Source: Aldrovandia affinis (lineage: Eukaryota > Chordata > Actinopteri > Notacanthiformes > Halosauridae). From it: 64,000 nt of DNA. The stretch's first letter is position 1. Every line of letters begins with the position of its first letter. Location of the stretch: NCBI GenBank assembly GCA_029706075.1, contig JAINUG010000007.1, forward strand, positions 7,627,501 through 7,691,500, given 5' to 3'. Both the position numbers and the translations under genes were made by a program. Positions 42,040 through 54,299 of the stretch are shown here, one piece after another. The notes below the pieces were generated by a model, which saw only the letters and a list, made by a program, of their open reading frames with translations, made no database searches and was not told where the DNA came from.

Positions 42040-44660
42040 GTCCGCCACTCCCCTTTATCATGCTAGCCAACGTACGGTCCTTGCGCAACAAACTGGATGA
42101 ATTACAGGCAAACATAACCTGCCAATGGGCATATAATGAGGCCAGGTTGATCTGCTCACAGAGACTTGGCTTGACAACATAATCACCAATTCAGAACCTT
42201 TCTTAGATGGTTTCGGGACCCCACTCAGATTGGACTGGGATATTGTGAGCAGCGGAAAGAGGCACGGGGGTGGTTTATGTGTGTATATAAACAAGGCATG
42301 GAGTAAGACCGCTAATATAAAAGAAACGTGCTGCAAACCTGATATAGAGCTACTAGTCATGACATTTAGACCCAAATATTTACCTAGAGAGTTTAAACCA
42401 GCTCTGGTGCTTGTTTATATTCCAAGACACCACTTCACAGCGCCATTTTGGGTGCCATCTGACAACGTCAGATGCATCAGAGGCAATAGCTGCGTGCGCT
42501 CACCGCATTGAGTGCGCCTCTCCAGATTCCCCTATCATTATCCTTGGGGATTTCAATGACTGTAGACTTAACAAAATGCTCCCGATTTATCAGCAATACA
42601 TCACGCGTCCCACCAGAGGTGATAAAACAATCAACCTCTGTTACGGGAATGTCAAGAACGCATATAAAGCTCACCCAAAAATACCCCTTAGTACCGTGGA
42701 CCACAACGCCATTCATCTCATCCCTGCCTACCGCACTAGGTTACAGCGAGAGGGCGTGGTTAAGAAACTGGTGAAAAAATGGGACAATGATGCATGGGAA
42801 ACATTAAAGGGCTGTTTTGTCTGTACAGACTGGGAGGTGCTGACCCTAAGTCCTAACTTGGACAGCAGCAGCCTCACTTACAGGCAGGCTCACCTGAGTC
42901 TAATGAGCAATCAACTCAACTGTGAGTCATTGCCTTCGTTAGGCCATTATAAAAGCACAGCCTGCCATGCCTGAAGAGATATTTAACTGCTTTATTTTCG
43001 TGTTTTGGTTTAAGTATTTTGTAAAAGGAGAATAAATTGGCCGTTGGCCTATCAAACCATAATTCTTTTGTTTGGTCTTTCATCCACTCACCACCTGGTA
43101 TGGTGGCCAGCCCTGCCACCTTGCTACAAGGCTCTTTCAGGAAGGCAAAGCCAGGGATGTCTGGCAAGGCGTTAAGACACTAGCTGGTCTTCCTAACAAT
43201 CCAACCATACCCAGCTCCAAGGCGGAGGACTGTGTCAGCATGGCAGAAAACCTAAACAGCTTTTACTGTAGGTTTGACCAGCACAACCTCACACTGGAGA
43301 GGGAGGAGCTAACCTCTGACCTGATTACCATGTCACTCACCACTGCAAACTTGGATCTACAACCTGTAAATGTGGAACACGTTCTGAAGAGGATTAACCC
43401 AAATAAAGCACCTGGGCCTGACAGGATCTGTGGTCACCTGTTGAAGGTCTGCCATAGTCAACTGTCAGGCGTCCTCTGCAAGCTCTTCAACTTCTCACTA
43501 TCAGCACACCTCATCCCTGCAATATGGAAATCCTCTCTCATCTGCTCGGTACCCAAAAAGAGCAACCCCACTTGTGATAATGACTACCGCCCTGTAGCTC
43601 TAACATCCCTGGTAATGAAGAGCTTTGAGAGGCTCGTTCTCTCTCAGCTACAGAAGGAGGTAAGCAAACAAACCGATCAACTTCTGTTTGCATGCAAACA
43701 GTATAGGGGGGTCGATGACACCGTTCGGCTGCATGGTGCTTATACCCACCTAGAGAAGCCCAAGGCCTACGTCAAAATTGTCTTTGTGGACTTCTCAAGC
43801 ACCTTTAACACCTTTAAGCCTCACCTGATGGGACACAAATTACTCCAAATGGATGTAAATCCACATCTCATCCTTTGGGTACTTTCGTTCCTGACGAACA
43901 GACACCAAGTGGTCAGAATCAACGGCCATTTCAGTTCTACCAGAACAATCTCCACCCGAGTTCGGTCATCTCACCTGTGCTCTTCACCTTGTACATGGAC
44001 AACTGCAGAAGCTCAGACTCTGAGATGACCTACATCAAGTACTCAGATGACACAGTCATTGTGGATATAACAAACACTGAGGGGTGACTCCAGACGGAGA
44101 TGGACCGGTTCTCTGAGTGGTGCAGGGGGAATTACCTCGACCTTAAATGCCTCTAAGACCAAGGAGCTGGTCATTGATTTCCACCATGAACAGTCCACCA
44201 TCTCGGCATTGACGATCAATGGCCAGACCATAGAGAGGGTCAAGGGATACAAGTACCTCGGCACCACCATCGACCACAAACTCACCTTCAAGCCCAACAG
44301 TGAAACCATCTTTTCCAAATATCAACAACGCCTCTTCTTCCTAAGGAAACTCTGTAAACTCCAGGTCCACCAATCAATCTTACAAGCCTTTTATAATTAC
44401 TTTATTGAATCCATTCTTACTTTTAACATAACAGCCTGGTTTGGATCCATGAGCAGCATCCATCTCAAACCACTCCACAAGATCATTAGAATCAGCAGCC
44501 ATATCATCAGACTGGACCAGGAACCACTCAGTAGCATTTATAACAATGGAACAAGGGATTACAAATCGCCACGGACAATACACACACCCTGCACAGCCAA
44601 TATAACTTCCTACCCTCAGGCCACAGATACATGTCGAACCTAACGGGCCACCTTCAGCTT
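42040..44660 (+). pseudogene. Endonuclease-RT of the CR1/Rex1-like LINE
   Basis: Order on the plus strand: ANVRSLRNKLDELQANITC (endonuclease start), GGGLCVYINKAWS, SPDSPIIILGDFNDCRLN (Asp/Asn), LSTVDHNAIHLIP (His), ARDVWQGVKTLAGLPNN, INPNKAPGPDRICGHLLKVC, NDYRPVALTSLVMKSFERLV, KIVFVDFSSTFNTFKPH (first RT Asp), then a frameshift near 43960 to VISPVLFTLYMDN and IKYSDDTVIVD (YSDD in place of the more usual FADD or YADD), and after more breaks VKGYKYLGTTIDHKLTF and LRKLCKLQV. Clearly inactive. Confidence 0.88.
42921..43082 (+). repeat. Short LTR-like insertion in the LINE
   Basis: A 162-bp TG...CA segment (TGTGAGTCATT...GGTCTTTCA) flanked by TCAAC and TCCAC (4 of 5 alike). It contains CCATTATAAAAGC (TATA-like) and AGAATAAATTGG (polyadenylation-like). 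The size is small for an LTR; a TRIM-type solo LTR is one reading, chance another. Confidence 0.35.
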
Positions 44661-44816
44661 TGTGCCCACCTCTATCTGTCTCCTGAACTCCTGATCTAAG
44701 CTATTTTTATTTTAATTGCACTTTTGACATTTGAATTGCTCTAAACTTTTAAGACTGTTTTTTTTTTTAAGCTGCACTGTATGTTGTAAATGTTTTTAGT
44801 GTCTGTCCGGTTATAT

Positions 44817-45744
44817 GTGTGTATCAGTGGCGGGCCGTGCATTTCACACCTAGGCCTTCAGTAGTGCTCCGTCTGAATCAATCCACCCCTCAATAACTAT
44901 TTTATGGCTATTAAAACCATCTTATTATGCAGAAATGCAGTATAAAGAGCCGTTGCATCGCAGATAGATAACTCGTGTAGCCAGAATAAATGCCTTTACT
45001 GAAGAAACAAACCCGGGGTCTCCTTGACACACATAAAAAAGCATCAATAATAACCTCATAAAATTGCAATATTATTTAGGAAAATAGCAACATTTTACTC
45101 ACCAAAAATCCTTATTATTTGTACACAAAATCCATCCTCCTTTCTTTCCTCAAAAAGAGTTCAATTACTCTGTCGTACAGATTATCCGTGCATTTCAGTT
45201 CCATCAAGAAGTCCTTTTCTATCGCCATCGAAGCTAATGCTGAAAGTCGAGCCTGCCCTGTCGTATTTCTGGCATAAGTTTTAATTCGCTTTAGGGCTGA
45301 AAATGTCCGCTCGCTAGCTCTGGCTAGTACACTCTCTGACTATCCAATCAAAGAGTGTGAATACACTGACGTTACCATACGCCTGCTAGAAGGCCTTGCT
45401 GTCGCCAACTCAAAATCTGATTGATTGAAGCAACAGTTTGATCAAAACTTATTTTATGCTACAGGGCCCGCAGAACTGATTGTGAAGGCCTCCAGGCAGA
45501 TTTCTTTGACCCTGGCAACAAATGATGGCTGAAATGTGATTGGTTAAATGCTTTAATGTGAAAATACACATCTGGAAGCAGCGCAACCAGGGGAAAAGCT
45601 ATGAAAGGAAGCGGACAGACCATTTGGAATTATTTAATAAGTATTCATGGACAAAATATAATTAACATCAGTCTGTGATTCAGATATTTTTTAGGCCAAC
45701 AGAGAAGGCCTTGCAGGCCCTGACGGCCCACCACTGGTGTGTAT
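44817..45744 (-). mobile_element. hAT element with perfect 8-bp target duplication
   Basis: The element is 44825-45736 (912 bp) between two copies of GTGTGTAT (44817-44824 and 45737-45744). Ends are CAGTGGCGGGCCGT and ACGGCCCACCACTG, inverted with one mismatch. An 8-bp duplication and CAGNG-type ends identify hAT. It keeps the C-terminal piece of a minus-strand transposase (45132-45327) but not the catalytic core, so it is a deletion derivative inserted in the 3' UTR of the LINE. Confidence 0.92.
45132..45327 (-). pseudogene. hAT transposase C-terminal dimerisation region
   Basis: Minus-strand translation reads SERTFSALKRIKTYARNTTG, then ARLSALASMAIEKDFL. This is the hATC dimerisation motif (SERxFSALxRIKxxxR...RLxxLxxMxIE) known from hAT transposases. 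One frame stays open over about 60 codons. The preceding DDE domain and BED finger are absent. Confidence 0.85.
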
Positions 45745-45839
45745 GCATTGGCACTTTTCACAAATGAAGTTCCTAATGGAAAAATAAAGTTCTTTGAATT
45801 GAATTGATCTTGTAGAGTTCTCATTCAGAGACAATGAAA

Positions 45840-46876
45840 GACATTTCTCTTACTCCCTACTCCATACATGCTTAACTCCATATATTCTCACATAGCGACA
45901 ACAGGCAGTTTTGTCAGGGTTATGTTTTTGGACTTTTCAAGTGCTTTTAGTACATTACAACCCCACCTTTTAGCTAACAAACTTATTGATTTTAACTTGC
46001 ACAGTTCTACCATTGCCTGGATTCTGAACTACCTCACCTCTAGACCTCAGCATGTCAAAATCAATAATCAAGTGTCGGAAACCATTTTAACAAACACAGG
46101 CAAGGTACAGTTTTATCCCCATTTTTATTCACCCTCTATACCTCTGACTGTCGGCATACCTCATGTCACCTCCAAACATTTTCTGATGATTCAGCCATAG
46201 TGGGCCATATTTTAAATGACAACACAGACAAAAGCTACAGGCATTAAGTCAACCAGTTTGTTAACTGGTGTGATGACAATTTCCTTGACCTAAATATTAC
46301 CAAAACAAAGGAGTTGGTCATCGATTTTAGAAGAAAAAAAAAGGGTTGAGGTTGCCCCCGTCTCAGTCAAAGGCCACCCAGTCGAAATAGTCACCTCCTA
46401 CAAATACCTGGGTACCCACATTGATGCAAAACTAGACTGGAAGGAGAACACCAATGCCATTTAAAAAAAAGCCCAGTCTAGACTTTTCTTCCTGCGGAAA
46501 CTCAGATCATTTAATGTCAGCAGCAAACTCCTCAGTGTCTTTTATCAGAGCATTTTAGCTAGTGTTTTATTTTATGCAGTGGCTTGTTGGGGTGGCAGCA
46601 TTACCTGAAGATTGGAACAGGCTGAATAAACGAATCAAAAAGGCTGGTTCCATTATTGGTATCCCCCCCGACTCTTTGGAGATTGTCACAGAGCAACGTA
46701 CAAAGAAAAAACTACGCTCCATACTGCAGTACGAGGGTCATCCTCTGCACGGGTCTTTTAAAAGCCTGAGGAGCACTTTTAGCGGTTGTTTTATACTACC
46801 AAGGTGTAATACTGAGGGTTTTAGGAAGTCCTTTATCCCCACTGCCATAAGGTATTTCAATGAGGCAGCTGTCTAA
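45840..46876 (+). pseudogene. Second CR1/Rex1-like LINE fragment (RT to C-terminus)
   Basis: Plus strand, 5' truncated. FVRVMFLDFSSAFSTLQPHL (first RT Asp), AWILNYLTSRPQHVKINNQ, then a frameshift to TFSDDSAIVGH (SDD catalytic pair), NWCDDNFLDLNITKTKEL, VTSYKYLGTHIDAKLDW, RLFFLRKLRSF. The last open part (46562-46876) ends SFIPTAIRYFNEAAV, the usual end of this LINE type. A different copy from the one at 42040, as both have the same domain. Confidence 0.88.
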
Positions 46877-46946
46877 TTGATGAACTGTACTGTATGTACA
46901 GTGATCTTTGTTTTATACTGTACAGTTCTGTTTTTTTTTTCAAACT

Positions 46947-47033
46947 CACACACATGCACACACACACAGAAACTCACACTCATGCACACATACACACACA
47001 CACAAACATGTACTCAATGTCAGGTCTGTACAC

Positions 47034-47062
<29 letters not shown>
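46947..47062. repeat. CA-rich and GA-rich low-complexity tract
   Basis: Interrupted CA runs (46947-47007) followed by GA repeats (about 47034-47062), directly after the LINE end. Confidence 0.9.
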
Positions 47063-47064
<2 letters not shown>

Positions 47065-47254
47065 ATGTATACATTTAGCTACAGCTCTTTGACTTTTAAA
47101 CACTGAGTCTGTAGCCATCAGTGTCCTGCCCTGCCCTGACAGTAATTGCACTGAGAGCACAGTGCCATAATAAGATTTGCATAGAAAGAAAGGGGCAGAC
47201 ACAGAGCAGCTACGACACTGGTACTGTGGCTCCCAGACAATGGCCGCTCCCTAA

Positions 47255-47961
47255 CCCCGCGTTCTAACAGCGGGCGATACTAGGCGATGAAATCACCCAG
47301 TGGGCAATCCCCACGTGTGTTGTCACGCTTGAATGGCCTCCTCAAAGTGCTTCCGACGTGCTTACGAAATTTTAATGGTAAACGAATAGTTCATCATAGA
47401 TTTTGAGAATCTTTATTATAAATATTAGTTGGCTAGCAGTATTGTTTCCTTCAATCATGAACCGCAAACTCAAACTCAGAAGGCTTTTTACAATTGCGGC
47501 CATTTACTTGCGCTGGAAACGGCTCGCAATTTGTCTCCAGTACGTTTTTCCAATGCGATAAAAAATGGCCTTTTAACCAACACAAACATTAAATAAGATG
47601 TATGTAGGCCATATAAGTTTAGCTAGCTATAAATATTGATGCTTTTAGGATTAAATAAAGTATGGGGGTACTGCAGACCGCTGTTATCAGTTTATCCTCA
47701 TTCATGTTGAAGTGTCGGAACTAGGAACCAAATTTCGGTGTTGTGTTGGTTCCACGTGGAAGGTAAAAACAGCAACACATGAATTTGATTGGCTCTTACC
47801 GGGCGATATCGCCCGAAAGTTCCGGATTTTCAACTTTTCTGTGTCGCCGCCACACCCACAAATCGCGGAATTGCTGAATCGCCCGCAGTCGCCCGCTCTC
47901 ATAGACAATTAATGCATTTCGGGCAACTAGTTGCCGAATCGCCCGCTGTTAGAACGCAGGG
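47255..47961. mobile_element. 707-bp MITE with 23-bp inverted ends
   Basis: CCCCGCGTTCTAACAGCGGG plus CGA at 47255-47277 is inverted at 47939-47961 (TCGCCCGCTGTTAGAACGCA plus GGG) with one mismatch. GGGCGAT-type motifs also recur inside, including the palindrome GGGCGATATCGCCC at about 47801. No coding capacity and no clear target duplication, so the superfamily stays open. It is a non-autonomous DNA transposon by structure. Confidence 0.85.
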
Positions 47962-49550
47962 TGAGGCCTAGTGCACCAGCTTTATTTAGGGTCCCATTAA
48001 GCCACTCATTTCGATAATCATTTGGTGTACAGGATGAGAAATACATTCTTAATGGCCTATTTATCTAAAGCCAATCGACTCTGTGCAGTTCCTCGTCCTC
48101 TATAGCTACAGCTGCTGCAGTGCCCTCTTATAGTGCTCTTTCTGTCACAAAGCAATGGCTGTTGAACTGTGTGGTTCTACGGTATTAGATTAAATACTAA
48201 GGTATTTTGTCTAATATCCAGAAGAGCTTCCTGCAACATGTCTTCAGCAAATCTTTGACGTAGCTGAGGGAAATCCATCAAAGATGGGCTGAAATGTAAT
48301 TCTGTTTCTCTCCCTCCTCCCCCCCTCTCTGCTCTCATCCTTCCTATCGCTCTCCATTGTCAGAGTGTTCACTGCCAAAGCTGACAGTTCTGACCCCACC
48401 AATCGTCCGTCGCTCAGTAAGGTCACTGATCGGGCCGGACTGCTGATTGATTGCTGCAGCCTAGCCTGTCATTAGTGTCTGGTTTGATCAGATGCAGGGC
48501 CGGCCTCCAATCAAATCAAGAAAAGGTCCTTAAATCCTGTCAGAGGCAATTATCAGCTCCAGGGGCACGACTCTGCCTCTGAATGCAGATGATAGCCAGG
48601 GGCCGGGCGTGACGAGCCGCAGGGTTTCCACAGACACCTTTTTTCAGGTCTGAGGGAAGGAGGTGGGGCGCTTTTACAAAGGCACTTCAAACGTGCCCTA
48701 GTTAAACACACACAAATCTGCCCATTCATATTCATAACCACACTTTTTCACGGAATCTCTACTGATATTATCGCAGCAGCTCCATGGGGCATGCATAAAT
48801 ATTCAAGATCTGAGAATGAGAGAAAATGTGCTTTTCAAATGTAAAAAAAAGTTTTTTTAAATTCACTCGCCTCTAACTACGGGGGAAGGCATCAATCGCA
48901 ATGGATAATTGTATCGGTGATCTAAGCTGAAGTCTGTAACTCTCCATTAAACATGTTGATTTCCTGCCCCTGTGGTGTTCCCTGAGTCAGAGGCACTGTC
49001 CCACAAGTCTCTGCTGTCAGGTCCATGATACTGCCTCCCTCTCCCCTGGCGCCATGTGAGAGACCAAACAGAATTCATGGTGAGGATGCCATGGGAGGAC
49101 AGAGACCGCATCCCAGAATAGACACGCTTCCTCCCACAGACTGGGCTGTATTCAGGGCAGGGCACTAATCAATCCTCCATTTTTCAATGTCATGGTCCGC
49201 AATACAGGTGTCTGCATGATGTGGAATTGGGGGGGTGTCAATAAAAACACTGTGCAAGACTTGTGTCTGATAATATGTTTTTTGTCCACCCAAACCACCT
49301 CTTGACCCAAACGCTGGTGTTATGTGCTAGTTTGGTGATGTTATCAATGCACACATATTATGAGCAGATAGAGCAGGCAAGCAAGAAATCCCCCATCTCA
49401 CAAGACTGTTTTGTGGATGTTCTGTATTTCACCTGAGGCAATAAACGACTATTTGAAATTAAAGGAGTGGTTTAATGCACTTGAATGATCAAGAGAACAT
49501 CTCTACACCTGTCGAATCATGTAAGATACATATATTTATTTTGTAAATAC
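47962..49550. other. No gene seen
   Basis: Low repeat content compared with the neighbours. 48420-48700 is fairly GC-balanced and lacks repeats, so it might be a conserved non-coding segment, but this cannot be judged from one sequence. Confidence 0.35.
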
Positions 49551-49885
49551 CCTCCCGGGTAGTGTAGCAGTAGAAGTCTGACACTTGCCCACTGTGACCG
49601 AGGTTCGATTCTACCGGTCGTGCCAGTTTTGGCTCTGCCCGGCAGTGTCATTAGGGGGCAGCAATGGGCTGTCTGCCCCAGGAAGGGGGAGGGATAAAAG
49701 CCAAATGAGCTTGCTGCACCTGTGTGTTACAGTGACAGGCTTCAGCTTAGGTGGGTGCCGGCTCGGAGGAGACAGTGCAGCGCTCACTACCGTTCTCAGG
49801 ACTACGGCAGCGACCTCTCATATGAGGGAGGGTATAATTGACATGAAAAAGAGAGGGTATAATTGGATACTAAATTAGGAGAAAA
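49551..49885 (+). repeat. tRNA-derived SINE, plus strand
   Basis: Head with TAGTGTAGCAGTAG (A-box-like, about 49560) and GGTTCGATTCT (B-box, 49602-49612). Body and tail match the SINE at 25731-26062 in opposite orientation. Ends in an A-rich tail GAGAAAATAAAATAAAAAAT. Confidence 0.85.
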
Positions 49886-52454
49886 TAAAATAAAAAATAT
49901 AAAAAGCCCTATATGTATATACTGTTTTTGTTATGTTAAATGTTAAACTTTCACCACAATAAAATGGAGTACATAATTGGATGATCACACAGCAATGCCA
50001 TGAGCAATTGTGGAGGTTGGAGAGACAAACACTGGAGAGGAAGGACCTTTGGGCTGCAGAGCATCACAAATGCATCAATGAAAAGTAGTTAATACAGTTA
50101 ATAAACACATTTTAATATATAAGGCTTGATGAAAAGATACAAATGAAACTAACATGCCTTGCATCCTCCCGAACAACTATATCAGTTTCCAATGAGAAAA
50201 GCACTGATACACATGCACGTTGTTTTAGTTTAGTTTTGCTGTCTATCAGTCTTACCTTACACCGATAGTCTAGGGAAAATCATAGCTAGAGCTTAAAGTG
50301 GGTGGAAACAATGAGAGAGAAAAACCATCAACAACGGTAACAACAACAGTGAGGCATGAGGCAGTGGGTTCCTTTGTAATGGCACAGCGATCGCTTAGGA
50401 AAACCCTTTCAAAGTTTGTGGATGTGTGTCACGTTTAAGGTTAAAGTCAAATCAAACAGTATGGATCATTCCATTTAAATCTGCAAACATTCGTTGTTCT
50501 TTTATCAAATGGGGACAGCAAATCATTTATTTCCTGAGATTCTTGTTTGGAAAAAGGTTATGTACTACAGCTGAAACTCAAGGGTATGGATGTGTTCAGA
50601 ATAGTTTTATTGATTGGAACTATGTGAATAAATGTGTGGTGAACCAGTGCCACACCCCACAACTTCTACCTATGAGCTGGGAAAATAATGATGGCCTGTC
50701 AAATTAAAGTGGAGGTCAACATGGTATGATTGGCCTTGTCACTTGGTTGCATATTATGAGCATATTATGCCTCTCCAAATATCAGCTCAACCAGCATCTT
50801 GGTATAAACGAAGCTGACTTCCCCAGGCCCTAGTGATGTTTGATATCGCCACGATTCTCAACATGAGAGGAGCATATCAATGGCAACCTTGAAAAGATAT
50901 ATTGTGGTTGTAAGTGATCCAAAACAAAAATATAAAAAGAGGGTCTGAACCTGGCTTGTGCTGGAACTCCCCCCAAATCGTTAATTATGGGCTAAGAAGG
51001 GAGTGAGCCAACCCCCTCCTCAACACTTAAAGTCTGACCTGTTGATGACATGATGCTTAGATTGGTGGGAATTCTACAAGCTCTCTTTCCTGTTCTCTTG
51101 GAAGATCTGGTTCCAGCTAACACCTCGGCTGCGTGTGTTTGTATATTTGGAGAGAGACAAGCTTGGTTTGGTATATTTTTCTCCCATTTCATCTCTTTTG
51201 TGATTGCTACATGTCAATTTTTTGTCTAGCATTTAGGATTTGTTTATTTCCACGTGGGTGATAATTGTTGGGGCTATCCAGTTTGGAATTTATGTCTTTC
51301 AGGTCGCAGCCAGATGAGTGGAGCTTGATGTGGTATGAGCAAGCTTGTGAAATGGTAGTGATAATGTTCCATATGTGAGGAGACAAAACTAAACCCTACA
51401 TATTGGAGGTTCCGATTTAGTATTTGTTAAGGTAGTTGAAACTACGTCTGTAGATTGGACGTTGAATATTTTGTCTAACTGTTGTAACTGAATAAACCAG
51501 CTGTTAATTTTAATTGAATTGTGAGTTGTATATTTTGATGAAGGTTGATCCACCAGATTGCTCTGCCTATCAACGAATTTGGAGATTTAATTGATAATTG
51601 GTATCCTGTGTAGTAATTATTATATAAAATCAAATAAATATAGTTTACATGTAGGATAAATAAGGGGGTTTAACACGCAATACCACTTGTGTTCAGTATT
51701 CAGAGTGCTGAACTTTAAACAAGGGCATTTGACTGTTAAGGCTACTGGATTCAGGGAATAGACCATTTTTATTCTTTCACTGTTCTGACAATATATAAGT
51801 ACAAAATCACATTATTCTTACACTAACGTACTACAAGCAGACCGAATAGTTAGCTAGTTAACTGGCTAGCGCACGTGTTAATCTGGCTAGGTAGCTAGCT
51901 CTACTCTTTTTGAAAGCACCCTACAGATTTCACTTGACTGACTATAAATATATAAATTAAAGAATTATAAAGATTTCTCATTTCTATCAACAGATCAAAT
52001 CTAACGATGTTAAACTTAATGCAATCTGGCTAGCTACATTTTAATATTGTTTGAACATTTTAATCTTGGGACAGAAATATTTAGCTAGTTAAAACACATT
52101 CACTTTCCACCATCTGACTAGTTTATAGGTGTTTTATAGGTTATTTTGAAAAGAAATGTATGATATATACAGTGGCCCTTTAAAGTCTACACCCCATCTC
52201 AAAAATGGCTTTTGTTACCTTACAGCCCGAATTTAGAACATATTAAATCAGAATTGTGGGTCAAGGGGATCCATAGTAATAGCCACTGTGTGGGTTTGCA
52301 CAGTTTTGTCCTGTATTCCTTTTAACAAGCAGGGGTGTTTTCCAGAAATTCAGATCATCAGCCAGCTAACTTTGATAGATATCGGATACAGTCTTCACTT
52401 CCTAGTTATTTACTACTTACTATAAAATGTATGTAAAAGGTTAAAACCTGAAAT
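49886..52454. other. No gene seen; possible transposon end near 52165
   Basis: No exon recognised. AT-rich. TACAGTGGCCCTTTAAAGTC at about 52169 resembles a fish transposon terminus, but no partner end was found. Confidence 0.4.
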
Positions 52455-53068
52455 ATACCTGTTATGTCGAACAGGAACGAACCCAAACGCAGACACAGAC
52501 AAGGTTAGAATGGAGAGTGATTATTTAATAATAGAAATGACAGAGGTAGTGGAAAACGATGAGCTGGAACAACGGAAGGGGTGCACAGGAGGAGTGGACG
52601 AGATGACTGGGCAGACAGGATGAGGGAACCGGAGGGCAAGCTAAGCGTGCAGGCAGGCGGGGCTGGCAGGACGGACAGAGCTGGCAGACAGATGAGGAAT
52701 GAACCTGAACACGAAGGGAGACAACAGGAACAAGGGTAAACATAAATTTAACTCGACACACAAAGAACAGTAAACACAGAGTATTAGATAAGGCTTTCTG
52801 AAGTCAGTTTCTACCAGGAAGGGAAAACAACGCTCTGACGATGAATGACTGGAAAACCGGGGTAGATATACTGCAGGGCTGATGATCTTGATGGGAGGCT
52901 GGTGTGCCGGAACGGACGACGGAATTGGCAACAGGTGAGCATGATGAGGAGTAATGAGGGATGATAATTGAATAATGGAAAATAATAAAACAATTAACAC
53001 AAACAATCACGCGGGAGAAACAAGACAAAGGAAAAACGAGACAGGAACAAAGGGAATGTGACAATACC
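52455..53068 (-). repeat. 604-bp solo LTR with 5-bp target duplication ATACC
   Basis: LTR 52460-53063, plus-strand ends TGTTATGTCG and GAATGTGACA; minus orientation (starts TGTCACATTCCC). ATACC flanks both sides (52455-52459 and 53064-53068). On the minus strand AGTATATCTACC (about 52862) is TATA-like and ATTAAATAATC (about 52522) polyadenylation-like. No coding interior. The 5-bp duplication fits gypsy or ERV2-like elements. Confidence 0.87.
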
Positions 53069-54299
53069 TTTAAATCCTTAACATAATAACCACAAACAAG
53101 GGGTAACGTTCCGGATTATTGAAAAACAAATGAACCACTGCAATCGTCAATAAACTCAGGCTTGGGTTGATTCAACAGGATTATTATAACATTTAATCAA
53201 ATCATTTGATTCACATATCAATGCTTAAAATATACACTTCAATAATCCAAACAGGAAAACAAACAAACGCAGTAATTATTAACCAAGAGAACAAATAAAC
53301 CGATTCACTATTTACATGCAACTAATATGAAGTAGGCTACATTTAATCGTAAACTATCTGTGAGAGGCAAAAGCCACAGCCAGTTGGACTCTAACTAACC
53401 TTATCATTTACGAGTACCTCATAAACCAGGTTTTTTACTAGGACTGAATGGAATATATGTCTATTATGTTTTTCAATTATCACTGGGTACAGAAAAGGAG
53501 GCCAGGGCAAAATTATTGGATTATGTAATGGACTGAGCAACATGCAGTTTGAGCTACTGGACATGAAAACTGCAATATATCGGCTCCGTGTTGACTGGGG
53601 TGTAGAACGGAAGTAAGCACATTGACATTGTAAATGATCACACTTCGCAGCACCATTAACTACGTTCATAAATGGTAAGGGTCAGTACACTGCACACTAA
53701 GTTACCAACCAATTATCTCTGCACACCAATAATGATACACTTCAAAATAATGCAAATGCACTTCACATTTATCCAATACACCTTGAGAGCCAGCTAGAGG
53801 GGTTAGGTGATTGAGTAGGGCTAGGGTCTGGGTAGCCCGACACATGTATGACAAACAAGTAGTAACCCCCCGCCCCTCCGGGCTGAATGTGTCTGTATAT
53901 AACCTGCGGGGCTCCAAGGACACGCTTCCTGGATGAGTTTAGTAGCACAGTCACGGGTGCGCTGAGTAATAGTGACTAAATTACAAACATACTACTTAAA
54001 ATACGTAGGCCTACTTCAATTTGACAAACGGATCCGCACATACAATTATCATTAAAAGAAGACAATACAGAACGACTATCACAAAGCCGGCCCGGCATGC
54101 CATCACGGGTCACATGACCTCACATGAAACGACCTCACCAGGAAATAGTTATTAATAACATCAGCAAAGATGTCTCCCTCATGGGGCTACCCAACGGTCC
54201 ACCATCAGCTCATAGGAAATGGAAGGTTCCAAAGGAAAGCATGGCCCATTGCCAGCCACCCGATACCTGCCTAACTTCAGTTGCCTTTTCCCTGATGGC
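53069..54299. other. No gene seen
   Basis: AT-rich with several short open frames that show no domain. Confidence 0.4.

Larger units (their letters stand above)
41690..45806 (+). mobile_element. CR1/Rex1-like LINE, decayed, hosting a hAT insertion
   Basis: Plus-strand non-LTR retrotransposon. 5' region from about 41700 (CCCAAAATGGCGCTGTGAAG), endonuclease and RT relics at 42040-44660, 3' UTR to 44816, then the hAT element 44825-45736, then the remaining tail to about 45806 (AATGGAAAAATAAAGTTCTT and GAATTGAATTG). Many frameshifts. Its RT most resembles the Rex1/Babar branch of CR1-type LINEs. A short insertion of 162 bp (42921-43082) interrupts the linker before RT. Confidence 0.85.
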
